64,000 nt of DNA from Strongyloides papillosus (taxonomy: Eukaryota > Nematoda > Chromadorea > Rhabditida > Strongyloididae). This document shows positions 36,434 through 50,828 of this stretch, in pieces. Under the pieces are notes generated by a model. It was not told where the DNA came from, searched no databases, and saw nothing but the letters and a program-made list of their open reading frames with translations. Position numbers and translations under genes: made by a program. How positions within the stretch are numbered: position 1 is the first letter of the stretch; every line of letters begins with the position of its first letter. Where the stretch lies: NCBI GenBank assembly GCA_005656395.1, contig SRSI01000078.1, forward strand, positions 1,054,001 to 1,118,000. The letters run 5' to 3'.

Positions 36434-39400
36434 TTAAAGTGTAATAAGCCATTTATTACATGCAACAATTACTCGCCTATTCATTGTTTCTTCCGAAACT
36501 TTAACTGTATTAGAATTTCTTGGACTTGATACGGAACCTGTATCTTCATTTATAATATTTTCAAATGTTGTAGCTGTTGATGGTATGACAAGAAGTGAAG
36601 AGGCAATAGTATTTAAATTCGGAAATGACCATCCCATTGATGTCCAAAATTGCATACTAGTGTAATCACTACCGACAGGCTGTGAAGCCCATTCACGGGT
36701 ATATCTTATTAATTCTTCCTTCTCTGGTGTATCTATAGACATTTCTATTGAAGAATTGGTAAATCTATCTTGAACAAGATCTTTAAATGGTGAATTGTGT
36801 ATAAGGCTACTTAATGCTAATGATGATTGACCAAATAATTGTTGATTAATATCATTAGAATCCATCTGACTTCCGTCTTCCGATGAATCAATTGTTGCAC
36901 ATTTTGACTTATTCTTTTGTATTAATGTTAATGTAGTTGACATGGCAAGTTTCTTTTCATCATCAGTTAGAAGCCATGAAGCACGACGATCAAGTAATGA
37001 TGCTACAATAAAAATATGATCTTTAATATCACCTTTACCCGATTCTAATATATCTTTAAATGTCTCACGAATGTCCTTCTCCAAAACTTTAGGTACATCA
37101 TTCAAATAGCTCCATAAATCTTTTTTTAAATGATTAAGTATTGCATGAAGAGTTGGATATATCATTGATATATATGAAGCAGTTCCATTTTGTATCATAT
37201 CAAGATATTCATTACACTTTGTAAAAATTTCAACATATTCGGACATTAATTTAATATCTTCTTCACTTAATGTTTTCCAACCTTGTCCATCAGCAACTGT
37301 ATTAATTTGAACATATGTTTGATATTCAACCAATGCATTATAAGCAATTAATACGCTATTCCAGGAGGAGTCCGTTGGAAATGGAATATTTGTAATTCCC
37401 ATTTTAGATAAAGTGCAAATAGCCACCGGGGATTGATAAAGTAATGCAAGAAGTTCTAATACTTTTTCTCTTAACTTTTTTAATCTATCAAATTTTTCGA
37501 TAGCCATTTCAATTATTTCAAATAGTTGATGTGCTGAACATTTGTAAAATCTTTCCTTACCGAATAAATCATAACATTCATCTAGTTGTACATTATAATG
37601 AAATCTTTTTTTGTAAATTAAATTAGTTGCATTTGATTGCTTTTTACCACCATCCTCCTTATCCTCATAATTATTATTTGATTCAGTTTCCATTGTTGAT
37701 ATTGAATTACAAACATCCTCTAAATTTTCACCACTTGTAGTGGCGCGTAAAAGATTTGCAAGAACTTCCATTAGAACACGATTCTGTTCTGCTTGAGTTG
37801 TTAATGGTAAATCTTGTAATTGTGTCATTAATTGGAAACCACAATTTAAAATAACATAACTCAGAATACTATCAGAAATATCATAAAATTTCATTATTGA
37901 ATCTAAATCTTTTTTCAAATCTTTTGCTTTCGGCACCGCATCATATGAGATCACACGCAAGGCTAAGACGACGGGTTTATTTTCAGCAGGATGTAAAAAA
38001 TGTGCAAAATATGCACACATTGGTTTATCATTATACATGACAACATTCATTGATATAGTTAATTCGGATAACATACCAAGCATTGCTTTTCCATCATCTA
38101 TAATTGCTGTTATTTCATTTAAAGCATCTAGATTCAATGTCCTCTTATCAGGTAATTCAGCATTTATAAGAGAACAAAATTTCTAAAACAAAGTTATCAT
38201 ATATTTTATATAAAAAAATAATAAGTTTTTTTATTGTAACATCAATCAACTATAAATAAATATTTCTTAAAAACATAAATAAATATTTCATAACTACTAT
38301 GTGCATTATCAGTACTTTAAATATTTGTGTGTAAATCAAGTAGTTTTAGTTTTATTTCAAATTTAACATTTCTCTCTAAAATGTTAGGAAAATTTATGTA
38401 TAGGAAAATATAAATATATTGATATCCATCAACTTTCAACAACAAAAATATATTTTAATACATATAGATAGGATATAATACACATAAACAAATTATGCTT
38501 ACTTTCATTAGTATGTGTAATGATAACACAAAAGAATTATCTTCATTGGCTACCTTTACTAATTTTTCATTGTCCTATATTATAAAAAAATACTTACCTT
38601 GAAAAATTCATTTTCAACATTTCCAAGTGGATAGGCAGCGTGATATAAAGCCAAATAACGTCTAGAAAGACTGATTCCTGATCTTTTAGAATTAATCAAG
38701 TTGCATATATTTGCGGCACCAACAGAATTCGTTATAGAAGTATTGTTATTAGATGTAGAGTTAATTAATGATTGAATGTTATTATTTTGAATTCGGTTTA
38801 TTGGCTTTATGTTGTTTGTAATAACTGGGCTTTCTGATCGACTAAAAAACAAAAAACAGTTATAAATATAAAAAGTGTAAATAATATATTAGTAAGAAAA
38901 AAAATACCTTATGACTTCTTTTTTAATTACTGAAGTTGTACAATTGTTAACTTTAATATCTGTTAATTTATTGTTATTTAATTGTGAAGCAATAGATGGT
39001 GCCATTGATACACTGTCAGCTGTTGAATTTAAAGGGCTCGTAACAATCTCTGTTTTGATTGATTCATCTTGAAAAATATCTTTATGCCTTCTACGAAGGT
39101 GTTTTCCAATATTTGTCGATCCTGCCCATTTAATTATACTTTCACAAAGTTTACATTGAGCAGATGGTGGACCTCCATTTTCTGATGGTTCTCCAGTATT
39201 GAAAAATTGCCATGCCCAGTGACGCTTATCACGACCCCCTTTACGCCGCATTCGGTTACTGGCATCAGAAACCGGCGCCATTGGATTGCCTATGATTAAA
39301 GTTTTATATTTAACAAAAAAAAAGGAAAACAAAAAACAATAGAAATATAATGATAAATATGTTAGTTAAAAAAAGACACATTTAAATGTTTGTATACAAA

Positions 39401-42400
39401 TTTAAGCGTGATTAATGATAAAATAAATCATGAAGATTAACTTATACGTAGCGTTGTTAAAAATTAAAATTTTCGTTATACGCAATGATTAATGATAGAG
39501 AATAAGTTTGAAGTTGCAAATAAGAAAGTTTAAGATCAAGTCTCTTAAAAACGTAGTAACTCTACTGGCAGCACTTAACAAGCATCTAGTGACAGACAGT
39601 TGTCTGAACTGCGGATTGATTATAAATTAATTTTAAAACAAAAGCCTTCCAATGATGCCAAGTCACTTTTTATTGAAACAAATATGTGATAAAAAGTTAT
39701 TTTATATAATGTGTATGAAAAGATATAGTAACGTAGGCAAAGTTTGTTATTTCATTCAAAAACAGTTGTTTGTCAATTCAAGGACCAAAAAATGAAAATG
39801 TTGATAGTAAAATAATTTAAACGAAAAAAATTCTATATTTTAAATATATACATAAAGAGATTGATGTAGTTTAGAATGTATAAAAAAAATAGTTGATAAC
39901 ATAGTTTAAGTAGACGCCAGTGCATGTTGAAATTCAATTAGGAAGTAAATTTTTTTTTGTAACATATTTTGCCAAAAAAAGTGGTTGATTTTTTAAAAAA
40001 AATTAGACATTAAAAAAACGGATGTAAATTTATAAATTTATATTTAAATTAAATTATATTTCATACAAATGCCTTTAATAACTAGAAATATTTAACATAT
40101 TCATAAATATATATTTATTATTTAGAGTGTTAGTAATTCTATAGTTAAAAACACGTTATGCAGAAAAAATTGCCATTTGAAGCAATGTATAATAATTATA
40201 GACATATTATGTTTAGCATTATTAGTATGCAGTAAAATTACCTGCTAATAATTGTAGTGATTGCATAATTGTATATAAAGAATACTATAATATTAATATA
40301 TGTCAGGATTTGAATTATAGAAAGAATTCTTTAGATTCAAGTGTAAAGTGTTGAAATTTTAAAAAAAGAAATAACGAAGAAGAAGATAACTGTTGATCAG
40401 AGATAAGATACAGCGAAGAGACTTCACTACTGTTATCCCTCGATGACTGCTGCTGGGGTTGGCTGTTTCGACTCTTCTAAAACAGATCCGCAAAAGTTTA
40501 AAGGAAATGGATATAGACACAATCAATTCGAACAAACTGCTTCGATGATAGCAGGTCCTAACGAAGAGGTTGTCTTGGCAGTTAGGGATCTCATCATATT
40601 CTATCCCATCCCATTATTCCATCGTAGTCCCATCCTATATCTTAAATATAATATCTCAATTGTATCTTAAAAAGAAGATATCAGCCGCAACGTCAGATCA
40701 GCAAACCAAAAATATTATAAAATACAGCGACAATATTAATATGTAGCGAAAAGAGTTGCGGCCACCTTCTATACAAATGATCACTAATACTTATTAATGA
40801 ATATAATTGTGTTTAGGGCATAGATAATAGTAGTAATAATAATAATGATAAGAAGAGGAGGATGGAGGAGAACGGCAAAGAATATTAAGGATGCAGGTTT
40901 ATTAGTATATATATTATATCTATCTAAAGAATACCTTACATTAATAAAAAGGTAAAGATTACTTAAAACCAATACAAAGAATTATATAGCATATACTTGA
41001 TAAAATTTTTGAAATAATATTATTTTTGCAGGATGTTATCTAATTACCAGAAATGTTTTCATAAAAATACTCATCTTGATCAATCTCTTTTCTTTATTTA
41101 AATCTATCATGTGAAAATATTTTTTCAATTATTTAATAATAATACATAAATATAACTAGCAAATTATGATAAAATTAATAAGTAAAGTAAATTTTTTTAT
41201 CATATCAACATAATAAAGAGCTTTTTAACTATACTTTAAAAGAATATTTAATGGAAAATTTTTTGTGTAATTAAATATACCATTTTAAATACAAAGACAT
41301 TTGTATAAACTTGTTTTGAAAATAAAAATAAAGTTAAAAAAATGAAACTTAAGACTTGTCACATTTTGTTAACCCCTCTTAACACCAAGTTTTTATTTCT
41401 TATTCTTTCTATCATCATCTAGAAGAATGTCTACTTTAAGTTTTTAACTATTGGCACTTTATTCCATTTTTTTTGTTAGAATGGAATATGTGTTTTAAAA
41501 AATCTGTCATAGTTTAAAGTCCTATGGTTTAGAAGAAAGCATTTTTACCAGTAAATGACATCAAAGTAAAAAGCCTACCAACTTGAAAATATGCATGCCA
41601 GAATAGTTATAATGGATAACAACTAAATAGTTAAAAACTTTTTAAAAATAATGTCTAGAAATGATTGTGTGTGTCAACAAAAAATTTGAAGAAACCCGTT
41701 TAACAGAAAAAACTTTGAATGTTTTTTTGTTCTTTTTTTTTGACAACAAAGATATTCATGAGTTAGGTCACAATATAGAATACATTTAAATGATTCTATA
41801 TAAAATCGAAGACTTTTTGCTAATAAAATAAGATAACTTAATTAAAAATGAAATTAAATCCAAGAATGAAATCTAAGAAAATGAATATATATGTATGTTT
41901 TATATGTGCTACTGGTCAAAAATAGTGCCGTTAACGGAGACAAAATTGGAATAAATAGCGTTGGCAGAGTAATTGTCTAAGAAGTCCATATATATGTATA
42001 TTGTAGTTAAAAATAGTTAGGGAATTTGTATACTAAAAGTTTTTTAGAAAAATGAAATGAAGTCTCAAGTGTAAAAGGCGGCAAAAATATGTGTTTGATG
42101 TTAGATTAAAATCTGGAAACTTTGATAAAAAGGTTTTTATAAGAAAATTGGAAATATTTATGTTTTAAGTCCAAAAATATGGTGGAATAAACTGAATGTG
42201 AATATATGTGGTTGATAATTAGAGAGTGCTTGAAGTGCGGGAATGTAAGGCTTTTGAGTATTATTTAATAGTTCTATAGTCAAAAGATAAAAAAGAAGAA
42301 TCAATTAAGAATAGAAATTGAACAATTGTAAAATACAGCCTGTTCACATAATAAGTCTAAATAAAATTATCAAAAAATTTCATTGTTGGGGTCTGGTAAA

Positions 42401-45400
42401 CAATATTGTTAGTATGATTATAATAATCAAAAAGTTTAATGATAATATATAATATAGTTAGATCTTTAATTATTTCTATTTTATTACCAATAAAAATTAT
42501 ATTAAAATGTATAATAATGAAAAGGTAGATATAAATAGTATTAAAGATAATTTAAATTATTTATGTGTTTACATATCTTTAGGCAATTAGCCTGCCATTA
42601 TTATGCAATTGCAATAATCTCCCTCTATTTATATTACAAAAAAAATTTACTCTAAATTTTTGCTATCTATTTTGTACTAATATTGGTAAGGAATTTTTAT
42701 AGTATCTATAGTAACTTTTCATACACAAATTCCTTTTTTATTTTCCAATTTGTAAAATTAAATTAACAAACAAGCAACAGTTTAATTTTTTACTTTTAAG
42801 TATACCAAAAAGTCCTCGAGATCATTAAAGGAAGTATTTGATAACATGCATCTTCCTATACTCTTATCAACATATTAACATCAAATTTTACGTAATAGCA
42901 GAGACGATGAAAGAACACTAACTAAAATTAAAACATACTGGATAAAAAAATTTAATAGTGGCAATAATTATTTTTGTTATGTTTAATGATGTCTTTTTCC
43001 TACTATTTTAGGTAGCCATTAAAATTAATAAATAAGGAAGAAAATGTATAATAAATAATAAGAATTAAAAAAAGGAAAAAAAATTGTTTCAAAAGATTCT
43101 ATCGCAAATAAAACGGTGTATCTTAAAGAGAAACAACACTCCTTGTCAAAGATGATCAAAAATTCTTGATATTTTCAGATTTTTAAAACAAGTTTTGAAT
43201 CAAAATGTCTTCGAAGTTGGTGATTGCAGCTAGATACATATGTATATTTTCATACAAATATGAAAAAGAATACATTTCAGTGAAAATAATTTTGCGAGCA
43301 AACAATCAGCTAAAAATTTTATAAAACCAGCATTTTATATTGTGGCAATAATTGTAATATAGTTTAATATAAAAATGTTTTTCATTACTCGTCATTAAAT
43401 TAATACTATTGCGTAATAAAAAGTTTTACTCACTTTTGACTTGAATATATCAAAATAAAGACAATCTCTTTCAAATGTTAAAAATCATTTTTACGGCAAA
43501 AACACAGAAAAAATTTTTGTGCGCAATTTTAATGAAAAGGCAACATAAGTGTAATTAAAAATTTGACATTACAATATATAAATAAATTAATTTAATAATA
43601 AATATTAAAATATTATGTGTGATGGTATATGAATAATAATAATAGTGTATTTTATAGATGGAGTAAAGAATGATGGCAATATCTATTAGTTTGAAAAGAA
43701 ATATATAAAAGTATTATTGTATTTATTAATAAAAATTGGATATTCTGAAAAAGAAACCAAAATTAGGAGACGAAATGAAAAAACAAGTCCTAGGATTTAA
43801 CTTGATTATAAGAAGAATTCTATGCGCATCCACCCAGTACTTGGTTTGAGCCAGTTACTAAGAAAGGTACCATGTATTTATGGAATGGATAAAAGAAGGG
43901 AGAACTTAAAAGAAACTGGGTTGTAAGAATAATTACGTACCGGTATCCTTTATAGGCAGCAAACAATTTGATGATAGTGGACGGGAATGAAGCGTTAAAG
44001 TATAAATGATGGTGACTATCGATAGATGGAAAAATTTTGCTACGATATCAAGGCAGTAAAAACTGATTGCTGATTAAAGAATACAATGAAATTATAACAA
44101 TTTTTTCGTTATTTATTCTACTAACAGAGAAATAAAAAGGCACAATTATAATTTGGTTTATGATTATGGTGGTGGATTCAATTCGATAAGTGTAATGTGT
44201 TTAACTAACAGTGTATACACTCTAAGTAAAAATTTGTCATGTTTAATGATCATCTATCTTTTAAAATCAAACTTTGTTTTATTTTCTCATTGACAAATAG
44301 CAGTAGCTGAGATATATATATATACAATTAAAAGAGGACTTTTATATTTAAAATCTGATATAAGATTTTAATGTATCAACTAAAAATTTTTGTTAAGAAA
44401 AATCACACTTCATTTCTCATACATAAAATGATAATTACTTTTAATATAGTGGTGATTAATATATATTATACTTTCCATACGCTCATATAGTTAAAAATTA
44501 AGGTCCCAAATTATTATAAAAATTATTAATTTTATATTAAAATTTACCATAATATTGTTAATCATAATAAAGTATATTAGATAAGTTTAAATAGTTTAAC
44601 ATAACATTAATATTTTATTCTAGGAACAACAAACTACCAATGATCTCTTTATTAAAACATATTAAATTACAATTGAGAAGAAAAAAAAGAAGTTATATAT
44701 GTATACACATTAATAAAATTCAACAAATTTTATAAATGCGATTTTAAGTTTAAAAATATGGTGAAAGAAGTTTGAATTATCTTTATTAAATATTCTCAAA
44801 AATTATAGCCTAAAAAATATATTTTTGATTGACCATAATACATAAATACTATCAATTTCATTTTTAGCGTACAATGTCATATATATATATATATATATAA
44901 TTCTAGTCTTGATTATTAAATAACTAATTCTAATTGATAAAATAAAAATCTTTTCCTTTTTCATTCACTATCTTAACCATCTTTTATATTAACATCTCCC
45001 AACAAATATTCATATACACAAATTTATATGTATACTTATTACTGAAGACGCTGGAGAGAACTTTTCAGTAAGATTTGTTAGAGGACGTGTTATCGGAAGC
45101 AATTAAAGTAATGCAAAATTGTCATAAATAAATTAAAGAGATTGTTGACAGGTAAAAAGTTAGAATAATTTGAAGAAATGTTATTTTAGTCAATATCTAA
45201 GAAAATAATGGATTTTGCGCATAATGATACATTTATGGATGTAAAGTTGAATTGATAAAAAGAATTATAAAATAGTATATATACATATAATATTTATGAT
45301 ATCAATTTAATTATCTTTTAAAAAATTAATTATTGTTTTATCATTCATTTTTTATTTTAAATATAAGCAATATACAAAATTTTATGCAATAATTTAAAAT

Positions 45401-46260
45401 ATTTATATTTCAAGGTAGATCAAAAAAAAAGATAAGCTTTTGGAATTTATAATTAAGTGGTTATATATATTGAAATTATGCTAATTAACGTTTAGAAAAT
45501 GTAGATCAAACTAATATATTTTTGCGATAAACAAATTTTTGTATTTATAGGATGAAACACATTATTACATCTATAAAACTGTATGACCGGATGTTAAGAA
45601 AAAAAATAGCTTTCATTTCATTGAAGTAAAACAAAAACAAAATTTTTAGCATATCATAGAAAGTGAATGTTATAATGTTTATATAAAATTATATAAAAAC
45701 ACACATTAATAGGAGTACACTAATGATACAGAAAACCAAAACTATTAAATGCCATTTAAAAAACAGTCATATAAATATTTTTTAACAAAAAATCTTATTT
45801 TTTCTATTATAGTTGTTATATTAACTTTAAAAACTTACTTTTATCAGTAACACTAATTTGATGTGTTTGTTGAAATGATGTTAATAATTGTTTTTGTTGA
45901 ACATTTTGTAATGTCAAAAATGTATTCGATCGAAAGGGAAAAGGATTAGAAATTTTTGGTTGAAACTCATTCATATTATTCCATAAAATATTAGGTTCAA
46001 CTTAAAATTAATCAAACAAATTAAAATTTTATTTTACAAAAAAAAGTGAAATGGCAAGTGTTAAATTTTTTAACAATGGCTATCAAAATGGGAATGTGTT
46101 TAATCTTACCTGTTCCATAGGAAACAATTGAACTTTGAAATGCATTTCTAATTGTTGATGATTCGTTGTTAATGTCTCTCCCATAAGATAAAACGGGCAT
46201 GTTAAAGTTTATTCTTTGCAAAAGTGATGCAGTATTATCTGGCATAGAAACATTTGTCAT
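36434..46260 (-). CDS. BED zinc-finger / hAT-dimerisation protein (domesticated transposase)
   Basis: Exons 46260-46110, 46000-45839, 39289-38908, 38841-38598, 38574-38503 and 38182-36434 join in one frame (phases 1,1,2,0,0), giving 919 aa. The first two exons encode a Gln/Asn-rich N terminus. Exon 3 holds a BED zinc finger with W-x-F, CKLC and HLRRRH zinc ligands, a DNA-binding domain. The last exon resembles a hAT transposase core ending in the dimerisation region (MQFWTSMGWSFPNLNTIASS, then LVIPSTATTFE). I cannot find the catalytic acidic residues in their usual surroundings. With many introns and no terminal repeats, it is probably a host transcription or chromatin regulator like ZBED/DREF. 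If the AG at 39290 is a trans-splice site, a shorter 812 aa form would start at ATG 39281. Confidence 0.8.
39290..45838. other. 6.5 kb intron of the BED/hAT gene
   Basis: Mostly AT-rich DNA. Two less AT-rich islands occur at about 40380-40640 and 43820-44030 (see findings). An (AT)n run lies near 44879-44901. A 75-codon plus-strand frame at 40443-40670 has no family match and is not called as a gene. Confidence 0.5.
44879..44901. repeat. (AT)n microsatellite
   Basis: About 11 uninterrupted AT dinucleotides inside the large intron. Confidence 0.9.
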
Positions 46261-46278
46261 TGTCTTTTCTAGAAGAAA
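46261..46278 (-). promoter_or_regulatory. Probable spliced-leader or intron acceptor before the BED/hAT start
   Basis: The minus strand reads TTTTTCTTCTAG, then AAAAGACA and the ATG at 46260. This is a strong pyrimidine-rich acceptor 8 nt before the start, supporting 46260 as the start of the long form. Confidence 0.5.
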
Positions 46279-47768
46279 AAAAATATACTGATTGTCAAAA
46301 AATAAAGAAAATTTTATTTTCTTTAAAATATTTAATTTATGGTTGGGATGTAATAAAACTGATTGTAAAAATTTTGTAGGTTAAAATAGCTTTAAATGAT
46401 AAAATATTTATTGTGTTAAAGGTAGATACAAAATTAAAAACTCTTTAATTTAGTGTTATAAATTTATGGCCAGTAAGATCAAGTAATCTCATGTTAATAT
46501 AAATATATATTAACATTTAAATCTTCCCATTTTATAAAACTAAATGATTCATTCTTATTGGGGAGGACCAAATCATATAATATCTTTACAACTTGTGTAA
46601 TCGGCAACTTTGTAAATATATATGTCCAATTGATATAAAAATAAAGATACTAATACAATGACTTTTTGTTTTTTAAAAAATATAGGCAAAATGTTTCAAT
46701 GGATGCACTCTCCTTTTGATATATCCTAAAACAGATCAGCGACAGCTGCCAATTGTTTTCTAATCATATTAAACTTATATTGACATACCGCTTATTTTTT
46801 GTTTAATTATAAAAAATTATATTAAGATGTCGGCTTAATTTTTTTATTTTATTTTTTATTTAACTATTTCTCAAATTTGGTTCTTATTTCATGCATTTAT
46901 TAACTATCTTTTCAATCAGGTAAAGGATAATTTTCGGCTACGAACTTTGAAGGAACGTGAAATATATATCTTTTCAAAATTAACAAAATGTCTATTATTT
47001 TTCCACTCCAACCGGTGTCTTTTATGCTGAAGTTTTATTATTGTGCGATTTTAAAAGATTGTTACATAGATATTGTTGTATAAGCATATAATTTATATTT
47101 TTATTAATGTACACTCATTAGGTTTAAAATAATAATAATATATTTAGTGCTTTAAAATGAAAAATAATAAAAAAAAGTTAAAAGTAAATATTTATTCAAA
47201 CATTTTTCAAAATATTTATTAAAAAAAGATAAGTAAATAAATAACTTTTGAAAAGATATTACAAGTAATATTTAAACATTTTAAATTTTATTTTCCTTTT
47301 TAAAGAAGTATTTGAAACAAAAGATGGTAAAAAAAACAAACTTTTAATGTAAATAAATTTATTGATAAAAATTTAATAGAACTACTTTTGATAATTTTTA
47401 TATTGATAGTAGTTAATTAATGATGATCAAAATTAATTTGATTGATGATTATATTCCTAATGGTAGATCAAGGTATTAAAGTAACTGATTACAACATTGT
47501 AATATAATAGTTTGAAAAAAAGTTTTGATCTATATTGAATATAAATAAAGAAAAATACTAAATATAGAAAAGGACGATTAATTAGGAAGGTGAAATAATA
47601 TATAGGAGGAAAGTTTTCTATTTAATTAATATGTCCTATTGAGAAGACAATATTTTATTAATTATAAATATTTTAATATTACAATTAGTAAAAGTTGTAA
47701 TACAAATTAATTATCTTCTATAATATTTAACTTTTAAATTTCTAAATAAAAAAAAGATTTTATTTAAA
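46279..47768. promoter_or_regulatory. 1.5 kb divergent intergenic region
   Basis: AT-rich spacer between the BED/hAT gene (minus) and the SLC22-like gene (plus). No frame or recognised motif. Confidence 0.35.
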
Positions 47769-49560
47769 ATGAGCTGTGAGAAAAGTGTTGATGTTGAAGA
47801 TAAAAAAAGTAATGAAGATTATGGTGAGATAATAGAATCCCCTAAGATAGATAATTTTGATTTAAACATGATCTCTGAAGATAATCCAACACCCGAAACA
47901 ACTTATGGAGACTTTCAACATTTAGGATTTTATATTATTTGCGTTCTGATTATATATGAAATTTTGCTGCTTTTTATGATGGGTAATATAACATTCCTTA
48001 TATTTGGAGGTAGGTGGATACTTAATATCACTAAATATTATCCTTTTTTATTATCATATAGCTGCTGTCCCAAGCGTTGTTGGTTGTATTGGTCAAAACA
48101 AAAATTATACCTTCACAGAAAATGGATGTTCAAAGTTATTTGAAATTCAAAAGAATGAAACATGTATACCCATTATTCAAAATCAATTTGAATCTATACA
48201 ATCAGAATTTAATGTATATTGTAAAGAAGCAGAGGCTATTAAGCAAACATCAGCATTCTTGCAAATGTTCGCAATGATGATTGGTGCAACTTTTGGTGGT
48301 CAGCTTTCTGATAATTTTGGAAGAGTCAAAACAATTAAATACTCATTATTATTGATAATTATTTGTTCTTTTTTATGTACTTATGCCACGACAATTGAAG
48401 TTTTCAATATTTATCGATTTTTGGGGTCTATATTTGTAGGAGCAAAATCATCTGTCCTCCATGTATTGTTATTAGAATATCTACCAAAACAACATCGTGT
48501 TTGGATATCAACAATACTTTCCTTCTCCCCAAATTATATAATTTTTTCTTTTATGGCATATAATACACAAAAATGGAGAAATTTGATGTTTGTATTATCG
48601 TGCATTGGATTAACAGCTTTAATTTTAATACATTTTGTTAGAGAACCAGTAAGGTGGTTAATACAAAAAGGAAAACTTAGTAAGGCACGAAAATCAATGA
48701 TATTTATTGAGAAATGGAGTGGAAAGCTAACCGATAATATGGAAAAAAAAATTTTTGAGTATATTGAAGAAGAAAGTTTCAAACAGGAGGAGTGTGAGAG
48801 GAGGAAAAAAGGTTATACATTTAAACATCTTTTTGTAACATGGAAATTAACGGCATATACAATTTTTTTTAGTTACTCAGCTCTTGTTGGCTGTTTCATA
48901 AATTATGCGTTAATTTTTAATCTAGAAAAAGTATCAGGGTCAATTTATATGAATACTGCTTATTTGGGTCTGATTCGTTGGTTTTTTAATATATCTGTTG
49001 GTGCGTTAGATTATCATGTTAAATGCTTTGGAAGAAAAACGTGCCATACATTAGCAATGTGTACAATAATTTTAACATTAAGTATTGTTTTATTCAATAT
49101 TTATGTACCACTACAGCATCAATATATTGTACGTTTTGCTACATTATTCGCGATCTCAATGTGTAGTCAAATTTTTATCGCAAACTCTGTTTCACAAACA
49201 GAACTATTCCCAACATCAATAAGAAATATTGCTGTTAGTTTCCAAGCAATCTTTGCAAGGATGGGTTCAATTGCAGCACCATTTTTATTTGGTTTTCAAA
49301 GTTATTTTTTAGCATTACCATATATAATTATGGTAACAATGTCGGTTGTTGATTTATCAGCCTTATGGGTAATAATTCCAGAAACAAAAGGAGAACGTCT
49401 AAAAGATCATCTACCCAACAAAGATGAATGGATTTTTGGTAAAAGAAGTAGAGAATTAAAGTTGCTGAAAGAAATGAATTCAAAAAAAAGTATGATCAAT
49501 GATAAAGTTGATTGTCAAATGATGGATGATGATAACAAAAGGGAATGTAATGTAATATAA
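47769..49560 (+). CDS. SLC22-like organic ion transporter (major facilitator superfamily)
   Basis: Exons 47769-48009 and 48062-49560 (52 bp phase-1 intron) encode 579 aa. The order fits SLC22: an acidic cytoplasmic N terminus, helix 1 (about 60-78), and a large extracellular loop with Cys and sequons. The loop ends in SEFNVYCKEAEAIKQTSAFL, like the EFNLVC segment of OCT/OAT proteins. The MFS signature GGQLSDNFGR lies at about 159-168. The segment FVREPVRWLIQKGKLSKAR (compare ESPRWL in relatives) precedes the central cytoplasmic loop, and IIPETKGERLKDH follows the last helix (PET-x-G motif). It should carry organic cations, anions or zwitterions at the plasma membrane. Substrate cannot be predicted. 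Confidence 0.88.
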
Positions 49561-50828
49561 AAATTAACCAAAAATAAATATTTTTACTATGTAAAAGGTT
49601 TTTAAATATTAAAATCTAATGAATTATATAAAGTGCATAGTTTGTTAAATTACATAAAATCACTAGACCTTTCTGTTTTTATAAAACAAAACTATTATTA
49701 TGATCAACAAATTTATGTTTTAACTGTCTATAGTTTGTCGATTCGCTTTGAAATAAACTACAATCTTTAGAATTCAAAACCTAAAAGATGCTCATTTTGT
49801 CCATTTTAAATAGTAATAGTTTTTGTTACTTTTTTTCATGTCCACCTATTAGAACCGGTCTTTGAAGATTGTCTTGTAGGAGCAATTCTTTATCATTACA
49901 ATAATCCGTCCAAAAATGGGTTAGCGCTATTTCACTGAATCAACAAAAAAAAATTTGCATTTGCTTCAAACATTAGTCAGAAATTAATTCATGAGATATG
50001 TAAGAATTCATCATTGTTTAGCAACAAAGACTAAAAGTAGCTTATTTTATATTTAGTAGATATTTCTATTAATTCTTATCATAGTGGATTAGTTGATCCT
50101 CTTTTTTTATAATTTATTTTTCTATTACGAGATGTTTATCCTAAATATAAATATTTTTCCTTGAATATGCCTAAAAATAAATAGTGCTTTATTTTCCAGT
50201 CAAATTTAGTTGTACTATATTCAAGTTATAAAATATGATATTTACTCTAAAATTAACTTTAAAACGTAATTTTCTTTGATAGTAACAATATCAGAAAATT
50301 AATAGTAATGAAAAAGAAATTGATTATAATAATGAGGTTTTATTTAATCTATAATATCATACATAATCTAAACAATTTGCTTGTTTATGAGTAAATTAAT
50401 ATATTAAATTGTGTTTCACTGAAATCGACATTATTATTTGTACAACCTAATATTTTTTACATATATTTAAAATATGAAAATACAAATTTCCATTTTAATT
50501 TAAAAACAATTTCTTTATATGGGTTATAGAAATTGTGTCTATAAAAATAATTCATGTAATAATATATGAAGTAATTGTATATATAAATTAATGCGTGACA
50601 AGTGAAATTTTTACATTATTTTAAAATTAGTAAATTTTTTTAAAAAATAAAAACATTAAAGTTGCGTAAATTTCTTGCAATGATTAAAAAAAATATATAT
50701 ATTTTTATAAATTAATGTATTCAATTAAATTAAGTTATGTAATTATGATAAGTTAAGATAAATAATTGAAGCTATTGCAACAGTCTGAATAAGTTAAAAA
50801 CTAAAACTTGGCATAAAGTTATCTTTAC
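49561..50828. other. Intergenic with dispersed repeat copy
   Basis: Between convergent genes (SLC22-like on plus, GRL on minus). It holds dispersed repeat copy B and otherwise AT-rich DNA. Confidence 0.5.
49720..50200 (+). repeat. Dispersed repeat, copy B
   Basis: The most complete copy in the window. Its left part matches, in reverse complement, 56698-56900 (shared GGACATGAA, TTTTGAATTCTAA and GTTTATT blocks). Its right part matches 54860-55028 in reverse complement (AAATATCTACTAAATATAAA). It also matches 28840-29240 in the same orientation. No open frame. Confidence 0.7.

Noticed and set aside
48004..48061. Start of the SLC22-like protein at 48004 in the second exon frame
   Set aside because: That stretch is the intron: a GTAGGT donor and CATATAG acceptor join the upstream exon in phase 1 and restore helix 1.
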